Positions 9,774 through 21,900 of a stretch of DNA of 64,000 bases are shown piece after piece. Numbering within the stretch: the stretch's first letter is position 1; every line of letters begins with the position of its first letter. The notes below the pieces were generated by a model. It was not told the DNA's origin. It did no database searches and saw only the letters and a list, made by a program, of their open reading frames with translations. The DNA comes from Sepiola atlantica. Taxonomy: Eukaryota > Mollusca > Cephalopoda > Sepiida > Sepiolidae. The DNA lies in NCBI GenBank assembly GCA_963556195.1, contig OY744523.1:81645094-81709093 (forward strand). The letters run 5' to 3'. The position numbers were made by a program, and so were the translations under genes.

Positions 9774-11951
9774 AAAATGGTGAAGGATCCTAACCCATTG
9801 GAATGCCTATTGTTATTTTCTTATTTGAAAGTAAATCTATTTTATAAGGTGACTTATAAGCGTTGTCAGACCAGTTTTGGAAACACTCGTCTTACCATTT
9901 TTTATTTTACACCAAAAGGCTTTAGATTTTGAAAAGTCTACGTATTTACTTTTCTCTCCTGCAAAAGCTAAATCTATAGTATTACCTAATTCTTTAATAA
10001 GTTCTTTATGTGATATTTTTGTACATAAATTACTTAAATCATGTGTTGAGATTGATTTAGCCTTTTTACGAGAATTTATACGATCTAATTTTTCTTTTAC
10101 TAGATCTGAATTATTTATCACCCAAAATAGGTTTATATTACTATAGAATTTACTTTTTTTATGGAAATTATTTATTTGATTCATAATTAATTTAAAGACT
10201 TTGGATACAGCCTTACTTAAAGGTTTTGTAATGCACATATTTGAGGCAACAATAAAACGGGCGTCAACTGGTGTTTTATGCATTTTAGGTATCCGATACA
10301 TACATGGAAGTTTTTTGTACTTTTCCTCTAATTTTAATCCTAATTTTACACAAATAACAGTATTGTTTATAATAATATTATCGATTTCACTATTACTTAA
10401 TTTATAAGTATCTGGAGCTTCACCTATTATTCCTACTACTAACAATAAACGTTGTATATAATATCTTTTACAGATAAAAGCTATATTATTTGCCGCCTTA
10501 TCAACAGGAACTATTACAAACCTATTTTGAAGCATTTTAAGCTCCATAATTATTTGTGGATTTCTAAGATGTTTCCATGCGTCAAATGTAGAGTGTAATA
10601 ATTTATGCTTTTTCGACATGGATGCAGTGCAATTATCTAACGCTTTATTTATTTCCTTAACACATTTCGTATAATTTAAACATTTAGGTTCTCTATAGTT
10701 TGGGCCTTTACTTAGGAGTTTTCTTAAATTAGAATTTTTAACTATCGCTAGATTACCGGTAATTATATGCTCTATGCCAGTATTACGTAAAGGGGAGAAT
10801 TTACATGCACATTCTGGTATATACAGTTTATCATTATCATTTATATTTACATTTTCTACAGTTTCTTTATAGTTAAAAACCTTATTCGATTATTAGATTA
10901 TGTTCCTCTATTTTAAGTTCATTGGGTAGTGACTGAATGATTTCTGGATTATTAAATATATTAGGCAGATTTATATAATCAAATCCTTTATTTTCATACA
11001 AGACTACACAAGCATTTCGATGTTTATTTTTATACCCTGAACAGTGGCTTGTATAATTTTGTATCGATTATATCCATGATATATTCATACCATTGAGTAA
11101 GTTCTTCTTTCCTATATATCATATCCGGGTGTAATAATATTTTAGATGCTATGTCCTTCAATACCCTTTTCTTTGTTTTATTAAGAAGTTTTCTAATGTA
11201 ATTAAAAGACTCGGAAATATTAGTCATGACAATATCTTTAGTTTTTTTAAAAGAATTCCTTGCATGAAACGGCAGATTCTCTATTGTTTCTATTTACATG
11301 TTTTCTATCTCTAGTACCGTAGCGAGACAAAGCTGGATATAATCGCCCTACATTTTCTAATTCGTCTTGTAAATTATCTTTCTTTACTTTTATATTTAGA
11401 CCATATAGATAAATTATTCTTGTCAACCTTACCAAAACTATCATATCTATTATCTTTAAATTTTTCAATAATTTTTATTGAAAAAGACGATTTACTACAG
11501 GTTTCTTTAAAGTGGTTTATAACATGGACACAGCCTTTATTACTAGTTCTATGTAAATTCATACGTCTGTTTAAAGGAAGCACTGTTTCGCCTACGTATT
11601 GTAAATTACAATTTTCTACACTAAATTTCTATACTAAATTTTGTGACCTACACGATAAATCTTCCCCGAATGATTTAGGACCGGATGAATTCTCTTTGTT
11701 ACATTAGATTGATATTCTTTAGATGTTATTAGAATATTACAAGTTTTACATAACGAAGCTCCATAGGGAGCAATGTTAAAATTATTTTCGGTCGGACAAG
11801 TCCCATTTGCCATTTCGAAAGAAGGAGCTCCTACTTCTGTGTCTCTAATGACAACGGCTTTACCCTATCGAAATCTGCCTGAACTCCTTGGGGAACTCAC
11901 TAGTTCTGAGGGCTGCCCAGACCTAGCTTGCAATCTCGTTTTTGTAACCAT
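9290..11951 (-). pseudogene. PLE-C: Naiad-like element with N-terminal GIY-YIG then RT (decayed)
   Basis: Read on the minus strand from a possible ATG at 11951. A Cys-containing segment (APYGASLCKTCNILITS) leads into the endonuclease part NLQYVGETVLPLNRRMN, with GCVHVINHFKETC (about 11610-11470). A linker with YLYGLNIKVKK follows. The RT comes after it: VPVDKAANNIAFICKRYY, LPCMYRIPKMHKTPVDARF and THDLSNLCTKISHKEL in the open frame 10619-9837, then GIPMG. After an inserted CA/TA microsatellite comes RYIDDFVCIND, the catalytic YIDD (about 9620), then FLDLDIKIE and FPFRIVCMPHKNS. GIY-YIG before RT is the permuted order described for Naiad PLEs. Several frameshifts and stops, one inside GIPMG-stop-DP, mark it as dead. 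Confidence 0.8.
9677..9771. repeat. (CA)n-(TA)n microsatellite inside the PLE-C RT
   Basis: A CA run followed by a TA run sits between the GIPMG segment and the YIDD segment of the minus-strand RT and replaces the intervening residues, so it arose in or disrupted the element's coding region. Confidence 0.9.
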
Positions 11952-12079
11952 AGTTAATACTATTATCTCTATATTTTATGTTTTATCAGGATGAAAAAAA
12001 CTTTAGTACATTCGGTACCAGAAAGGTATTTAAATAAGAGGAAGGAAACCTAACCATGCATATCCAAATACCCAATATA

Positions 12080-12106
12080 TAGTCTCAGAAGTTTATCAAC
12101 CATTAA

Positions 12107-12174
<68 letters not shown>

Positions 12175-12256
12175 AAAAAACCCATTTTAGTCCCAAGTCG
12201 TTCGGTGGAAAATAACTTTTTGTAAGTCAATTTACTTTTTTCAGTCACTATATTAG

Positions 12257-12341
<85 letters not shown>
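12080..12341 (-). repeat. PLE-C 5'-side direct repeat with two (TA)n tracts
   Basis: Same unit as 8402-8545: AGTCTCAGAAGTTT, (TA)n at about 12108-12169, TTTAGTCCCAAGTCGTTCGG and CAGTCACTATATTAG. A second (TA)n tract (about 12258-12341) follows. On the minus strand this lies upstream of the PLE-C ORF, matching a preceding truncated tandem copy. Confidence 0.7.
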
Positions 12342-12342
<1 letters not shown>

Positions 12343-12539
12343 ATGATTGCAGATTTGGCAAGAAACGCGTGAATTTGGTAAATTTGTAAAAGTATTATTA
12401 TAAATGATCATCTTAAGCCTGGAGCACTTAAAGTAAGATGATAACAGACGGTCATTTACAGCGTAATGCACCACTCTAGGCCCCGCCTATTGAGTGCTCT
12501 CGACTGCCTGCTTATGACCGCCGAATTTGCCATTAAGAC

Positions 12540-13645
12540 GTTGATTTACTCTCCCATTTCCAGACATTTCGAATACGCTAACAAATGGTACAAACATAAA
12601 CCAGAAACGGTACTGGAAAACGAAAAACAGAAAATCCTCTGGGATATGGATATACAAACGGATAAACTCATACAAGCAAGGAGACTTGATGTTATTATAA
12701 TCGACAAAAAGGAAACATCTTGTAAAATCGTAGACATCGCCGTTCCAGTAGACACAGAGTTAAGATCAAAGACACGGAAACACGAAGAAAATACACAGAA
12801 CTAGCCAGAGAACTGAAAGAAATATGGATCATGAAGAAAGTTAGTATAATACCCATAATCGTAGGAGCACTAGGAATAATCCCCACCCCCCCAAAAAAAA
12901 ACTGGAGAAAAGACTGGGAGAAATTGGAATCAAAGGACGGCAATGATCAAAACAGCTGCAACCTTAAAGAAAAACCATCGAATGCGAAAATCAACCCGTA
13001 TAAGCTCTGAAGGGTAACCAATCACATGGAATGTACAACAGGAAGAAAACAAAACCACAGAAAGAACACATCACAAACCAAGGAACAGAAAATGCAAGAA
13101 ATATCACTTCATAACCTCCCCCCACTCCCAATAAATTAAACCTGCCTCATCTGACACACCAAAATGAACCAATGAACAAACATTGCAATAAACACCATAA
13201 GTTCTCCTCCTCCGCTCCTTTGCCTTCTGCTCTTATCTCCCGCTCCATTTCCCCGCTCTCCTCACCCCTCGCCTTCACTTTCCGTTTCTCATTCACTTTT
13301 CCCTCCCACTTCCCCCCAAAATGGTGCCAGTTTAAACTGACACCATACAACATATTTGTAGATGTCAAGGAGGATGTAAAGACCGAGGATGGACAGCACA
13401 AGTCAGACCTCCACTGGAAGTGCGGAGAGTGCTGGGACCATACGAAAACTTATTGCTACCTAAATCCCAGAGAAGACCAATGGTAAACAACTGTGGCTAT
13501 ACTGCAAGGTTATTTGCGGTGGCTATCAAAAATATACTGGAAATCTGGAGTAACTTGTTGTCACTCAGACTCCAAGGAATACCATCGGTTGTTGTCGGTG
13601 AGCAATCACTGATGATGAACTGTGTGAGAACTCTTAGTGTGTACA

Positions 13646-13647
<2 letters not shown>
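12540..13647 (+). pseudogene. RLE-type LINE, copy A: C-terminal domain and 3' UTR
   Basis: The readable frame gives YANKWYKHKPETVLENE, LWDMDIQTDKLIQARR, DVIIIDKK...CKIVDIAVPVD and, after a frame change near 12765, ELARELKEIW with KKVSIIPIIVGALG. The D...D...VPxD arrangement in (R)(P/L)DVIIIDKK-CKIVDIAVP resembles the PD-(D/E)XK restriction-like endonuclease at the C-terminus of R2-group LINEs. That assignment is inference. The 3' UTR (to about 13647) shares long blocks with copies B and C, such as GCAAGGTTATTTGCGGTGG. It is 5'-truncated: no RT is present. Confidence 0.75.
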
Positions 13648-13711
<64 letters not shown>

Positions 13712-13736
13712 TATAATAATAATAATAATTAATAAA
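13648..13736. repeat. (AAT)n tail or microsatellite of copy A
   Basis: An AAT trinucleotide run immediately following the 3' UTR of LINE copy A. It probably began as the element's 3' tail. Confidence 0.9.
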
Positions 13737-13799
13737 CAGTAAGTCATATAATAATGAATGTAGCAAATTAGCCCCAAAAGAATATCAGAACAGACATGA

Positions 13800-14900
13800 C
13801 TGTGTGGGGAAAGCAGTACGCCGAGAACTGGGCAAACAATTAGATTTCGAATACGCAGACAAATGGCACAAACTTTTACCAGAAACAGTACTGGAAAGCA
13901 AAAAACAAAATCTTCCGGAATATACAAACAGACAAACTCATACAAGCAAGGAGACCGAATGTTATAATAATGGCCAAGAAGTAACAATCTTGCAAAATCG
14001 TAGACATCATCGTTCCAGCAGACACAGAGTGAAGATCAAAGAGACGGAAAAACGAAGCAAATACAAGGAACTAGCCAGAGAAGTTAAAGAAATATGGAAC
14101 ATGAAGAAACTCAGTATAATACCAATAATCGTAGGAGCACTAGGAACAATCCCCCAAAAACTGGAAAAAAGATTGGGATAAATTGGAATCAAAGGGATCA
14201 TTGAAACTATACATAGGACGGCAATGATCTAAACAGCTGCAATCTTAAGAAAAATCCTCGAATGCGGAAACCAACCCGCATAAGTAACGAAGGGTCACAT
14301 GGAATGTACAACAGGAAGAAAACAAAACCACAGAAAGAACACCACATCACAAAACAAAGAACGGAAAATGCAAGAAACATCACTTTATGAGCCCCCAACC
14401 AATACTAAAAGTCACGACACAAAAATGAACCAATGTACAGAAATAGTAAGAACACCATAAGCTCCCCGCCCCCGCCCACAAAAACTAAAAAAAACTAAAA
14501 ATGATGATAAAACAAAATAAATATATAAAATAAAAATGGTACCAGCCTAGACTGACACCACACAAAATATTTGTATATGGTCAAGGAAGATTAGAAGACC
14601 GAAGAGGGACAGCACAAACCAGACCTCCACTGGAAGTGCCGAGAGTGCTGAGACTTTACGAAGACTTATTGCCACCTAAATCCAAGAGAACACGAGCGAG
14701 AAATCAATGGTAAACGACTGTGACGATACTGCAAGGTTATTTGCGGTGGCTATCAAAAAAGGTGGAGAATACTGGAAATCTGGAGTAACTTGTTGTCACT
14801 CAGACTCCAGGGAATACCATCGGTTGTTGTCGGTGAGCAATCACTGATGACGTGCGTGAGAACACCTAGTCAGTACAAAAAAGAAGAAGAAGAAGAAGAA
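13800..14900 (+). pseudogene. RLE-type LINE, copy B: C-terminal domain and 3' UTR
   Basis: A second 5'-truncated copy in the same orientation. Readable segments are FEYADKWHKLLPETVLE, a frameshifted endonuclease-like part, KRSKYKELAREVKEIW and MKKLSIIPIIVGALG (to about 14290). The 3' UTR (CTCCACTGGAAGTGC, TTGTTGTCACTCAGACTCC) matches copies A and C and ends in GAAGAAGAAGAA repeats near 14880. Frameshifts and stops show it is not functional. Confidence 0.75.
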
Positions 14901-14919
14901 TTGAGAAAAGAATGGAGAA

Positions 14920-17830
14920 AGAACAACTACAGAACATCTAGAGAATAAACTTTTCTGGGGAAAGATATGGGAAAAGCCTCAAAAGCCAAACAAAAAAATG
15001 CGAAATGGCTGAAAAACATGAAAGATGAACTACAAGAAATTAAAGAATTAACAGAAACAGAAATTAGTGAAAAAACGATTGAGACAACCCTAAGGGAAAT
15101 GGCAAACTGGAAAGCACTAGGCCACGATGAAATACATGCAGACTAGTTTTAAAAGTTCACGACCCTACATGAAAGGCTAGCGCAGAAACTGAGAGGATTT
15201 ATCCACAAAACAGGCATATCACAGTGGATGATTAAAGGTAGGACAACGCCAATACAAAAAGACGCCAAAAAGTGAACGATCTCAAGCCACTACAGACCAA
15301 TTACCTGTCTACCAACAATGTGGAAAATCCAATTGACACAACTGAGAGAGCAAATCTACCTCTTCCTAAACAATCGTGAACTGCTCCCCGATGGACCAAA
15401 AAGGGTGCCGGTAAGGAAAAAGGGGGGACACATGATCTGCTATAAATAAGTCAAAAGATCCTGAAGGAAGTAAAAAACAGAAAATAGAACATATATATAG
15501 CATGGATTGACTACAAAAAAGCCTACGACAGAATCCCTGAAGCATGGTCAATTGAATGCTTAAAACCGTAAAAGATACCCGACAGGATAATAATCTTATT
15601 AAGAAAGCAATGGGAACATGGAGACTAGAACTGAGAGCTGGAGAACAATACATGAATGAGATAAAAATACAGAGAGGTATTTTCCACAAGTAGTGTTTAT
15701 AATAGCCATGATGCCACTTAACTACATACTCATGAAATGTGATGCCGGATACAAGTATACAGACAGAGAACAAAGAATAAACCATCTCATGTATATGGAC
15801 GACCTGAAGTTATTTTCAAAAAGCAGAAAGGAACTGGAAAAACTGATAAATACGATCAGAATCTTCATCCAGGACATTCAAATGGAATTCAGAATAGAAA
15901 AGTGTACATTGCTAGAGATTAACAAATGAGAGTTGGAGACGACTGAGGGCATTGAACAACCCAGCTAAGAGCAGATAGGGGCGATAGGCGAACAAGACAG
16001 CTAAAAATATTTGGGAGTTTTGGAAGCTGACATCATCCAATCTACAGAAATGAAAGAGAAGATTGGAAAAGAATATCTGAGAAGAATAAGAAAGCTCTTA
16101 GAAATAAAATTATATAGTAGAAACCTAATCAAAGTAATAAATACATGGCAGTAGCACTAATAAAATACTCTAGACCATTCATAAGCTGGACTAAAGAAGA
16201 ACTCAGGCACCTTGAGTAGAAAACTAGAAAATTAATGACTACGCACAACGCACTACACCCAAAAGACGATACAGACAAACTCTACGTGAAGAGAAACGAA
16301 GGAGAAAGAGGACTGGTAAGTATAGAAGACTGTGTGGACGACACTAAAAAAGAGCTGGAGAAATACATAAACCAGAACACATAAAGGCTGATCACCGCAG
16401 CAAGAGACACCGTCCCAACGAACAACGCAGGAAGAATCGAAACCGGACACAAAGAAAAGTTGGAAGAAAAACAACTACATAGACGCTTCACAAGACTTAC
16501 AAGAGAAGAACCCAACGAAAATAGCTGGACATGGCTAAGAAAAAGACACTTGAACAGAGAAACGGAATCCTTACTAATGGCTACACAGAACAATGCGATT
16601 ATGACTAACTACATTCAAGCTAAAATAGATAAAACCAAGGAAAACAGTAAATGCAGACTGTGTGCACAAAGAGACGAGACAGTAAATCATATAATAAGTG
16701 AATGCAGCAAACTAGCGCAAAAAAGAATACAAGAACAGGCATGACAGTGTGTGGAAACAATTCGATTTCTAATACGCAAACAAATGGTACAAACATTAAC
16801 CAGAAACAGTACAGGAAAACGAAAAACAGAAAATACTCTGGGATATGCATATACAAACAGATAAACTAATACAAGCAAGGAGACTTGATTTAATTATAAT
16901 CGACAATTAGGAAACATCTTGTAAAATCGTAGACATCGCCGTTCCAGTAGACCACAGAGTGAAGATCAAAGACACGGAAAAACGAAGTAAATACACAGAA
17001 CTAGCCAGAGAACTGAAAGGAATATAGATCATGGAGAAAGTTAGTATAATACAAATAATCGTAGGAGCACTAGGAACAATCCCCCCCCCCCAAAAAAAAA
17101 ACTGGAGAAAAGACTGGGAGAATTTGGAATCAAAGGGACCATCGAAACCATACAAATGACGGCAATGATTAAAACAGCTGCAATCTAAGAAAAATCCTTA
17201 ATTGCGGAAACCAACCCGCATATGCTGTAACCAGTCACAAGAAATGTACAACAGGGAGAAAACAAAACCACATGAAGAACACCACAACACGAACAAGGAA
17301 CAGAAATTGCAAGAAACATCATATCATAATCCCCCTCTTACAATAAATTACACCGGCTTCACAAAAATGAATCAAGGAACAAAGATCATAAGATATAAGC
17401 TCCCCCCTCCCCCAAATAAAAATTAAAAAACAACAAAAAAATCACAAAAGAAAACAATGGTGACGGCCTAGGCTGACACCAGACAAAATATTTGCAGAGG
17501 GTCGAGGAGGATGAGAAGACCGATGAAGGACAGCACAAACCAGTCTTCCACTGGAAAAGTGCGAAGAATGCTGGAACCTTGGGGAGGCTTATTGCCACTC
17601 AAATCCCAGAGAAAACCAATGGTCCCTACCAGCGATGAATCAATGGTAAGAAGCTGTTGCGATACCGCAAGGTTATTTGCGGTGGTTATCGAAAAGAGGT
17701 AAAGAATACTGGAAATCTGGGGAGGCTTGTTGTCACTCAGACTCCAGGAAGTACTACTGGTTGTTGTCGGTGCGCAATCACTGACGATGTCCTGTGTGAG
17801 AACTCATAGTGAGTACAAATAATAATAATT
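14920..17830 (+). pseudogene. RLE-type LINE, copy C: RT, zinc motif, C-terminal domain, 3' UTR
   Basis: The longest copy. RT traces: HYRPITCLPTMWKI (about 15290), AWIDYKKAYDRIPEAW (15500-15547), then in the frame 15693-15929 HLMYMDDLKLFSKS with catalytic YMDD (15792-15803) and FRIEKCTLLEI. Next come KYLGVLEADI and KLYVKRNEGERGLVSIEDC (16280-16330), then the 16460-16744 frame with a CX2CX8HX4C motif (CRLCAQRDETVNHIISEC, from 16652). The endonuclease-like C-terminus follows (SCKIVD-, about 16915-17110) in broken frames. The 3' UTR ends at AAATAATAATAATT (about 17830). Many stops and frame changes. The family resembles R2-superfamily LINEs by its zinc-motif-then-RLE layout; I cannot place it more exactly. 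Confidence 0.78.
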
Positions 17831-18589
17831 TATACAGGAGCTACCTCAGTGGTTACGAATCTAAAAATAAAAGCAAAGTCCTGACAAACGAATGCATAAA
17901 CAAAGTCCCGATAAGAAGATTGACTGGAAACAAATTGCAAAAATAAACTATGGTTATGAATAAGGACAACGGGAGCAGAAAACGATGGAAGAAGACAAAT
18001 GTGACAACAAAAAAAGAAGAAAAGTATTTTTTCTTTTTTTTTCAGAAGTAAAATTTCAGAAGTAAAATTGCAGAAGCAAAATTACGTGCACACGGCAAGT
18101 TTAGTTTTGAGTCTGTGGAAAACTATGCCCATTTCCTTCTCCCTTTCCTCGCTTTTACCTCTGGTTTTACAGCAACTACAAACTCTTACTTTCCTACTAC
18201 CAACGTGTCCTCCAGCCATTTCCTAGTACAGTCTCTTGTCAGATATGCTGACAGAAGAAAAGCAGCGTGTGTGCAAGAGTAGGAAGTAAGCATATTAGCA
18301 GAGCAACTAAAATTGTATGTAGGTGGCCGAATAGCAGGTCGGGGATATGAGGTGGATTTTATATGAAAGACACTAAAACTACTTAGCGGCTAAAAGTTGT
18401 GTGTTGATGTCCGAGTGAGAAAGGGAGACTAAAAAGTAGGTGTAAAAGGCAGGTTAGCTAAAAGTTCAACTTAACCTTCTCTATTATTTGGGTTATTCGA
18501 ACTACTTCTCTATTATTTGGATGTTGTTATCATAACAACATATCAATGTAACCCCCAACTTCAGATGCGTCATGTTGAACTCGAAAATC
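17831..18589. other. No recognisable gene
   Basis: Low-complexity and mixed-composition sequence between the LINE array and the SINE pair. Short open stretches in several frames show no known motif. Confidence 0.5.
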
Positions 18590-18815
18590 TTGATGTCGAA
18601 CTTTAGAATCTGTAAGGAATTTCGAACAGAATCCTTTCTTAAATCCACCAGGGTAGCTTGCTCTCGTCCCATCAGCCATGACTGGGTAGAAGTCTTTAGT
18701 AATTCATAATTATATTCTTAGTATCGCCCGTAATGATGATTGAACCTTCAACCTCCAGAAGACTCTCACTTAGAACTGATTAACTAAGCACCTTTATCCA
18801 TTGTGCCACCAGTCT
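18590..18815 (-). mobile_element. tRNA-derived SINE (minus strand)
   Basis: On the minus strand a polymerase III promoter-like pair is readable: A box TGGCACAATGG (18798-18808) and B box GGTTCAATC (18738-18746), at tRNA-like spacing. A body follows that includes GACTTCTACCCAGTCATGG and GATGGGACGAGAGC. The body sequence recurs inverted on the right (18820-18990). The exact SINE family is not recognised; cephalopod SINEs with tRNA heads are known. Confidence 0.6.
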
Positions 18816-18990
18816 TTGCGGACAAGAATATAATTACGAATTACTTAAGACTTCTACCCGGCCATAGCTGATGGGACAGGATCAAGCTATATCCATGGAT
18901 TAAATAAATGGTTCCGTTGGATTTTGCGTACAAGTTCCCAAGTTCAACAAGACGTATCTGAAGAAACTCGGATGTTACATCGTCCGAAAC
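18816..18990 (+). repeat. Inverted copy of the SINE body
   Basis: GACAAGAATATAATTACGAA, GACTTCTACCCGGCCAT and GATGGGACAGGATCAAGC are the diverged reverse complement of 18620-18735. The two SINE bodies are therefore head to head around one tRNA-like head, forming a large imperfect hairpin. Confidence 0.65.
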
Positions 18991-21900
18991 GTTATGAGTA
19001 TAACATCTAAGTTGAGAATAGTAATCCCAATAATCCAAATAATCCAAATGATCAATCCTCATCTAAAAAAATCGAATCCATTCTCTATTAGTTTACAAGG
19101 ATAATTTTTTGGCGGGAACGGTGTCAATGTCAAAGAAACCAGAACATGGCTTCATATTATTGCTTGCATGTGCTATCAAAAACTGCTTCCCTGTGTATCA
19201 AGATTACTACAGGGTGATCGAAAAGGATGGGATCGTAAATAAGTATTATAATCTAGATGTAGGTCACGTTTCGAATGCGACTGTGCTCGTTTTTATAATT
19301 TCAAGTTGAGGATTAAAATTCAAATTGTATAAACATTTTATTGTTTTTACTTTCAGGCATATCGATTAAAAGAATGTATTAAAACAGAGGTACGTCACCT
19401 ATCAAGAGAGGATCGGGAAAAACATGAGAGCAACTGACGATCGAAGTGGGCAGACGTTCTGTTTTTTCTCCCTCCAGCTTGGGTTGGGGAGTTGACTGTT
19501 TCTGTAAAGCAGGCGTGTATCAAATGAATGTCGGCATTCTACTTGCAATAAATCGTAAGCTATATATAAAAAAATTCTTGTCTCGATTCTTGATTTATGC
19601 TGCCACATCTTTCGCATTTTTAAGACAACTAAAGAACAACAGTAGTCAACGTAACATATGAGACGTCTTTGATGTATATATGATGTGCGTATTTGATTAT
19701 CGCGACAATAGCAAAGTTAAAACTATGATTTAAATTAAGTAGATGCGAAACGAGTGCGTTTTTACATCGCCGATATGTTCGTAGATTCTTTTGCTAAAGA
19801 AACTGAGTTTCACCGATGTAGTGATTGTTGCATTCGCTACGTGGGATGATATGGTATAGATGTCGGCTTTTGTAGTAAGAACAGTGCAAATCATTTTTGT
19901 GTTTTTTGAATATGTTTTATGTAGACTGGGCGGTTCAAAAACCATATTGTATATCTGTTCATTGTATGTGATTGAGAAGCTGATAGGCATAATGATATAA
20001 GTAGAAGAGGGTTTTTTTCTAGCATCACAGATAGAGTACTTATGTGGCTAGAAAAAACACGTTTTTTGCTCGCTGACTTTTGTGTGACGGGACGGATTTA
20101 TATTTATTTTATATATAATTAAATACATATTGGTCTTTATTTTAGAGTGGAGGATATGAAAAAAGTTTACCTATATTTTAAAGGATTCATTTATCTATAT
20201 GAAAGATTTCCCCCGGTACTTGAACGATCGATTATTATACGTATTTCAATGCTTAATATTTTCACTGTAACACGTAATAATTTCATTTGACACATTATAT
20301 ATTTATGCTATTTCTTAGTTTATCAGAAAAGAACAATTTACACGATTTCTCATGAGAAGAATTGATCGATGTTAAATAAATACATACGAACGTTTCTTTT
20401 ATTTATCACACATATATTAGTATCAAAGAATACATTCTTTTGAATAATTTATATATAGTAAAAAGCAATTTGCATGCCTATTTTGCATAACTATTTTAAA
20501 ACAGTTTATAATAAATTAATATTTGGTATAATTCATTTGTAATTTTAGTGTCCTACTTCTCCTATATATATGCAATAGTTTGGTCGATATGAACCGTTAT
20601 TAATCTTAAAATATTATGTTCATTAATTCTAAAGAGGGTAATTAAAAACCCCAACTATATTTCTTAAAATTACAATAGCTTTACATTAAAGAAAAATGAT
20701 GTCAGTTATACATAAAAAACTAGCAGAAACCCGTAGAAATTTCGCAGTGCTTTCTACATTATACTTTACTGTTAACATGATATTTCTTTTGAAATAATAA
20801 ATGTCTGTCACGGTCAATACTATTTAGAAAAAAGGACTGTCTTTTTCCGTAAAAATAATTGTCATTGCCAAGTTAAATATACTTGGCAATGACAATTATT
20901 TTTACTAATTATCTTTTCTAAATAGTATAAAATGAATATGTCTCTTCTTTATCTATTTATTTAAAATTGTAACAATTTGATTATTTTTAAAACAATAAAT
21001 ATTCTCTTTGTTCTTACCGTAAAATTATTGTCAGCTGAATATTCTTCAAATCAATAAAAAAAATGTCACTTTTTGAAATGTATTTATTTTAAATTGTACT
21101 TCTGTATTCGCTTTGATGACATAATTTCACTTTGAAACAATTCATTTGAAAATTGGTAAAATCAAAATGTTTCGTTAGCGACATCAGATTAATCATCAAT
21201 TACAATCTTTTGCTGATTGGACGATCTCAGTTTTGTTAATGTGTGTGCAAGGTGATAACGTACGTACGATCACAAAATGCTTTAATGTATTATTTTATTG
21301 ATACTTAGAGCTAGATTAATAGCCACCGGACGAGGAGCAGTTTTGCTTGTATTCTTATTCGAAGGAGATCATGGAACTGATTAAGTTCGAATGGAAGAGG
21401 GTACCACATTCATTTAAAGAACAGGTGTCTAAAAGTCGGTTACATTCTTATGTAAACACACTATACAAGCCCCGAGGGAATTTTGAATACTTATTTTAAA
21501 TTCATCGCTACCAATACACAAGGGATGTTGGATAAAGTGATTGTTAAAATTCAGAAAAGTTATAAGATGTTAAATGTGAACCGACGAAAAAAAACCCAAA
21601 AAAACAACAACCCAAAATGGAGGAAGAGGCGAATCTAAGTTTCCCGCGACTCGGTAAGTCAAAGAAATGACAACTGAACACAACGCGCGTAGGGCAGATG
21701 TCAAGGAGACGCCATTTTTTTTTCATGGCTCGAAAAATGTATCAAGCAGCGATTCTTATAAACGCGGATATCACTGTTCTTCTTGCTTTCTTCTTTCTTG
21801 TTTGTTTTGACTTTCAACTTATTCGCTTTCATTCTTTTACGCTGTTTTCTTTACTCGTCCGTTATATTTTGGTTTGCTTTCTTTTTAAATATTTTTTATT

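Noticed and set aside
13606..13625. CTGATGA in the LINE 3' UTR (also near 14842)
   Set aside because: Conserved between LINE copies as part of the 3' UTR, but no GAAA and no stems in hammerhead order.
19109..19309. Short ORF considered as a host exon
   Set aside because: No motif, no convincing splice sites and no continuation found.
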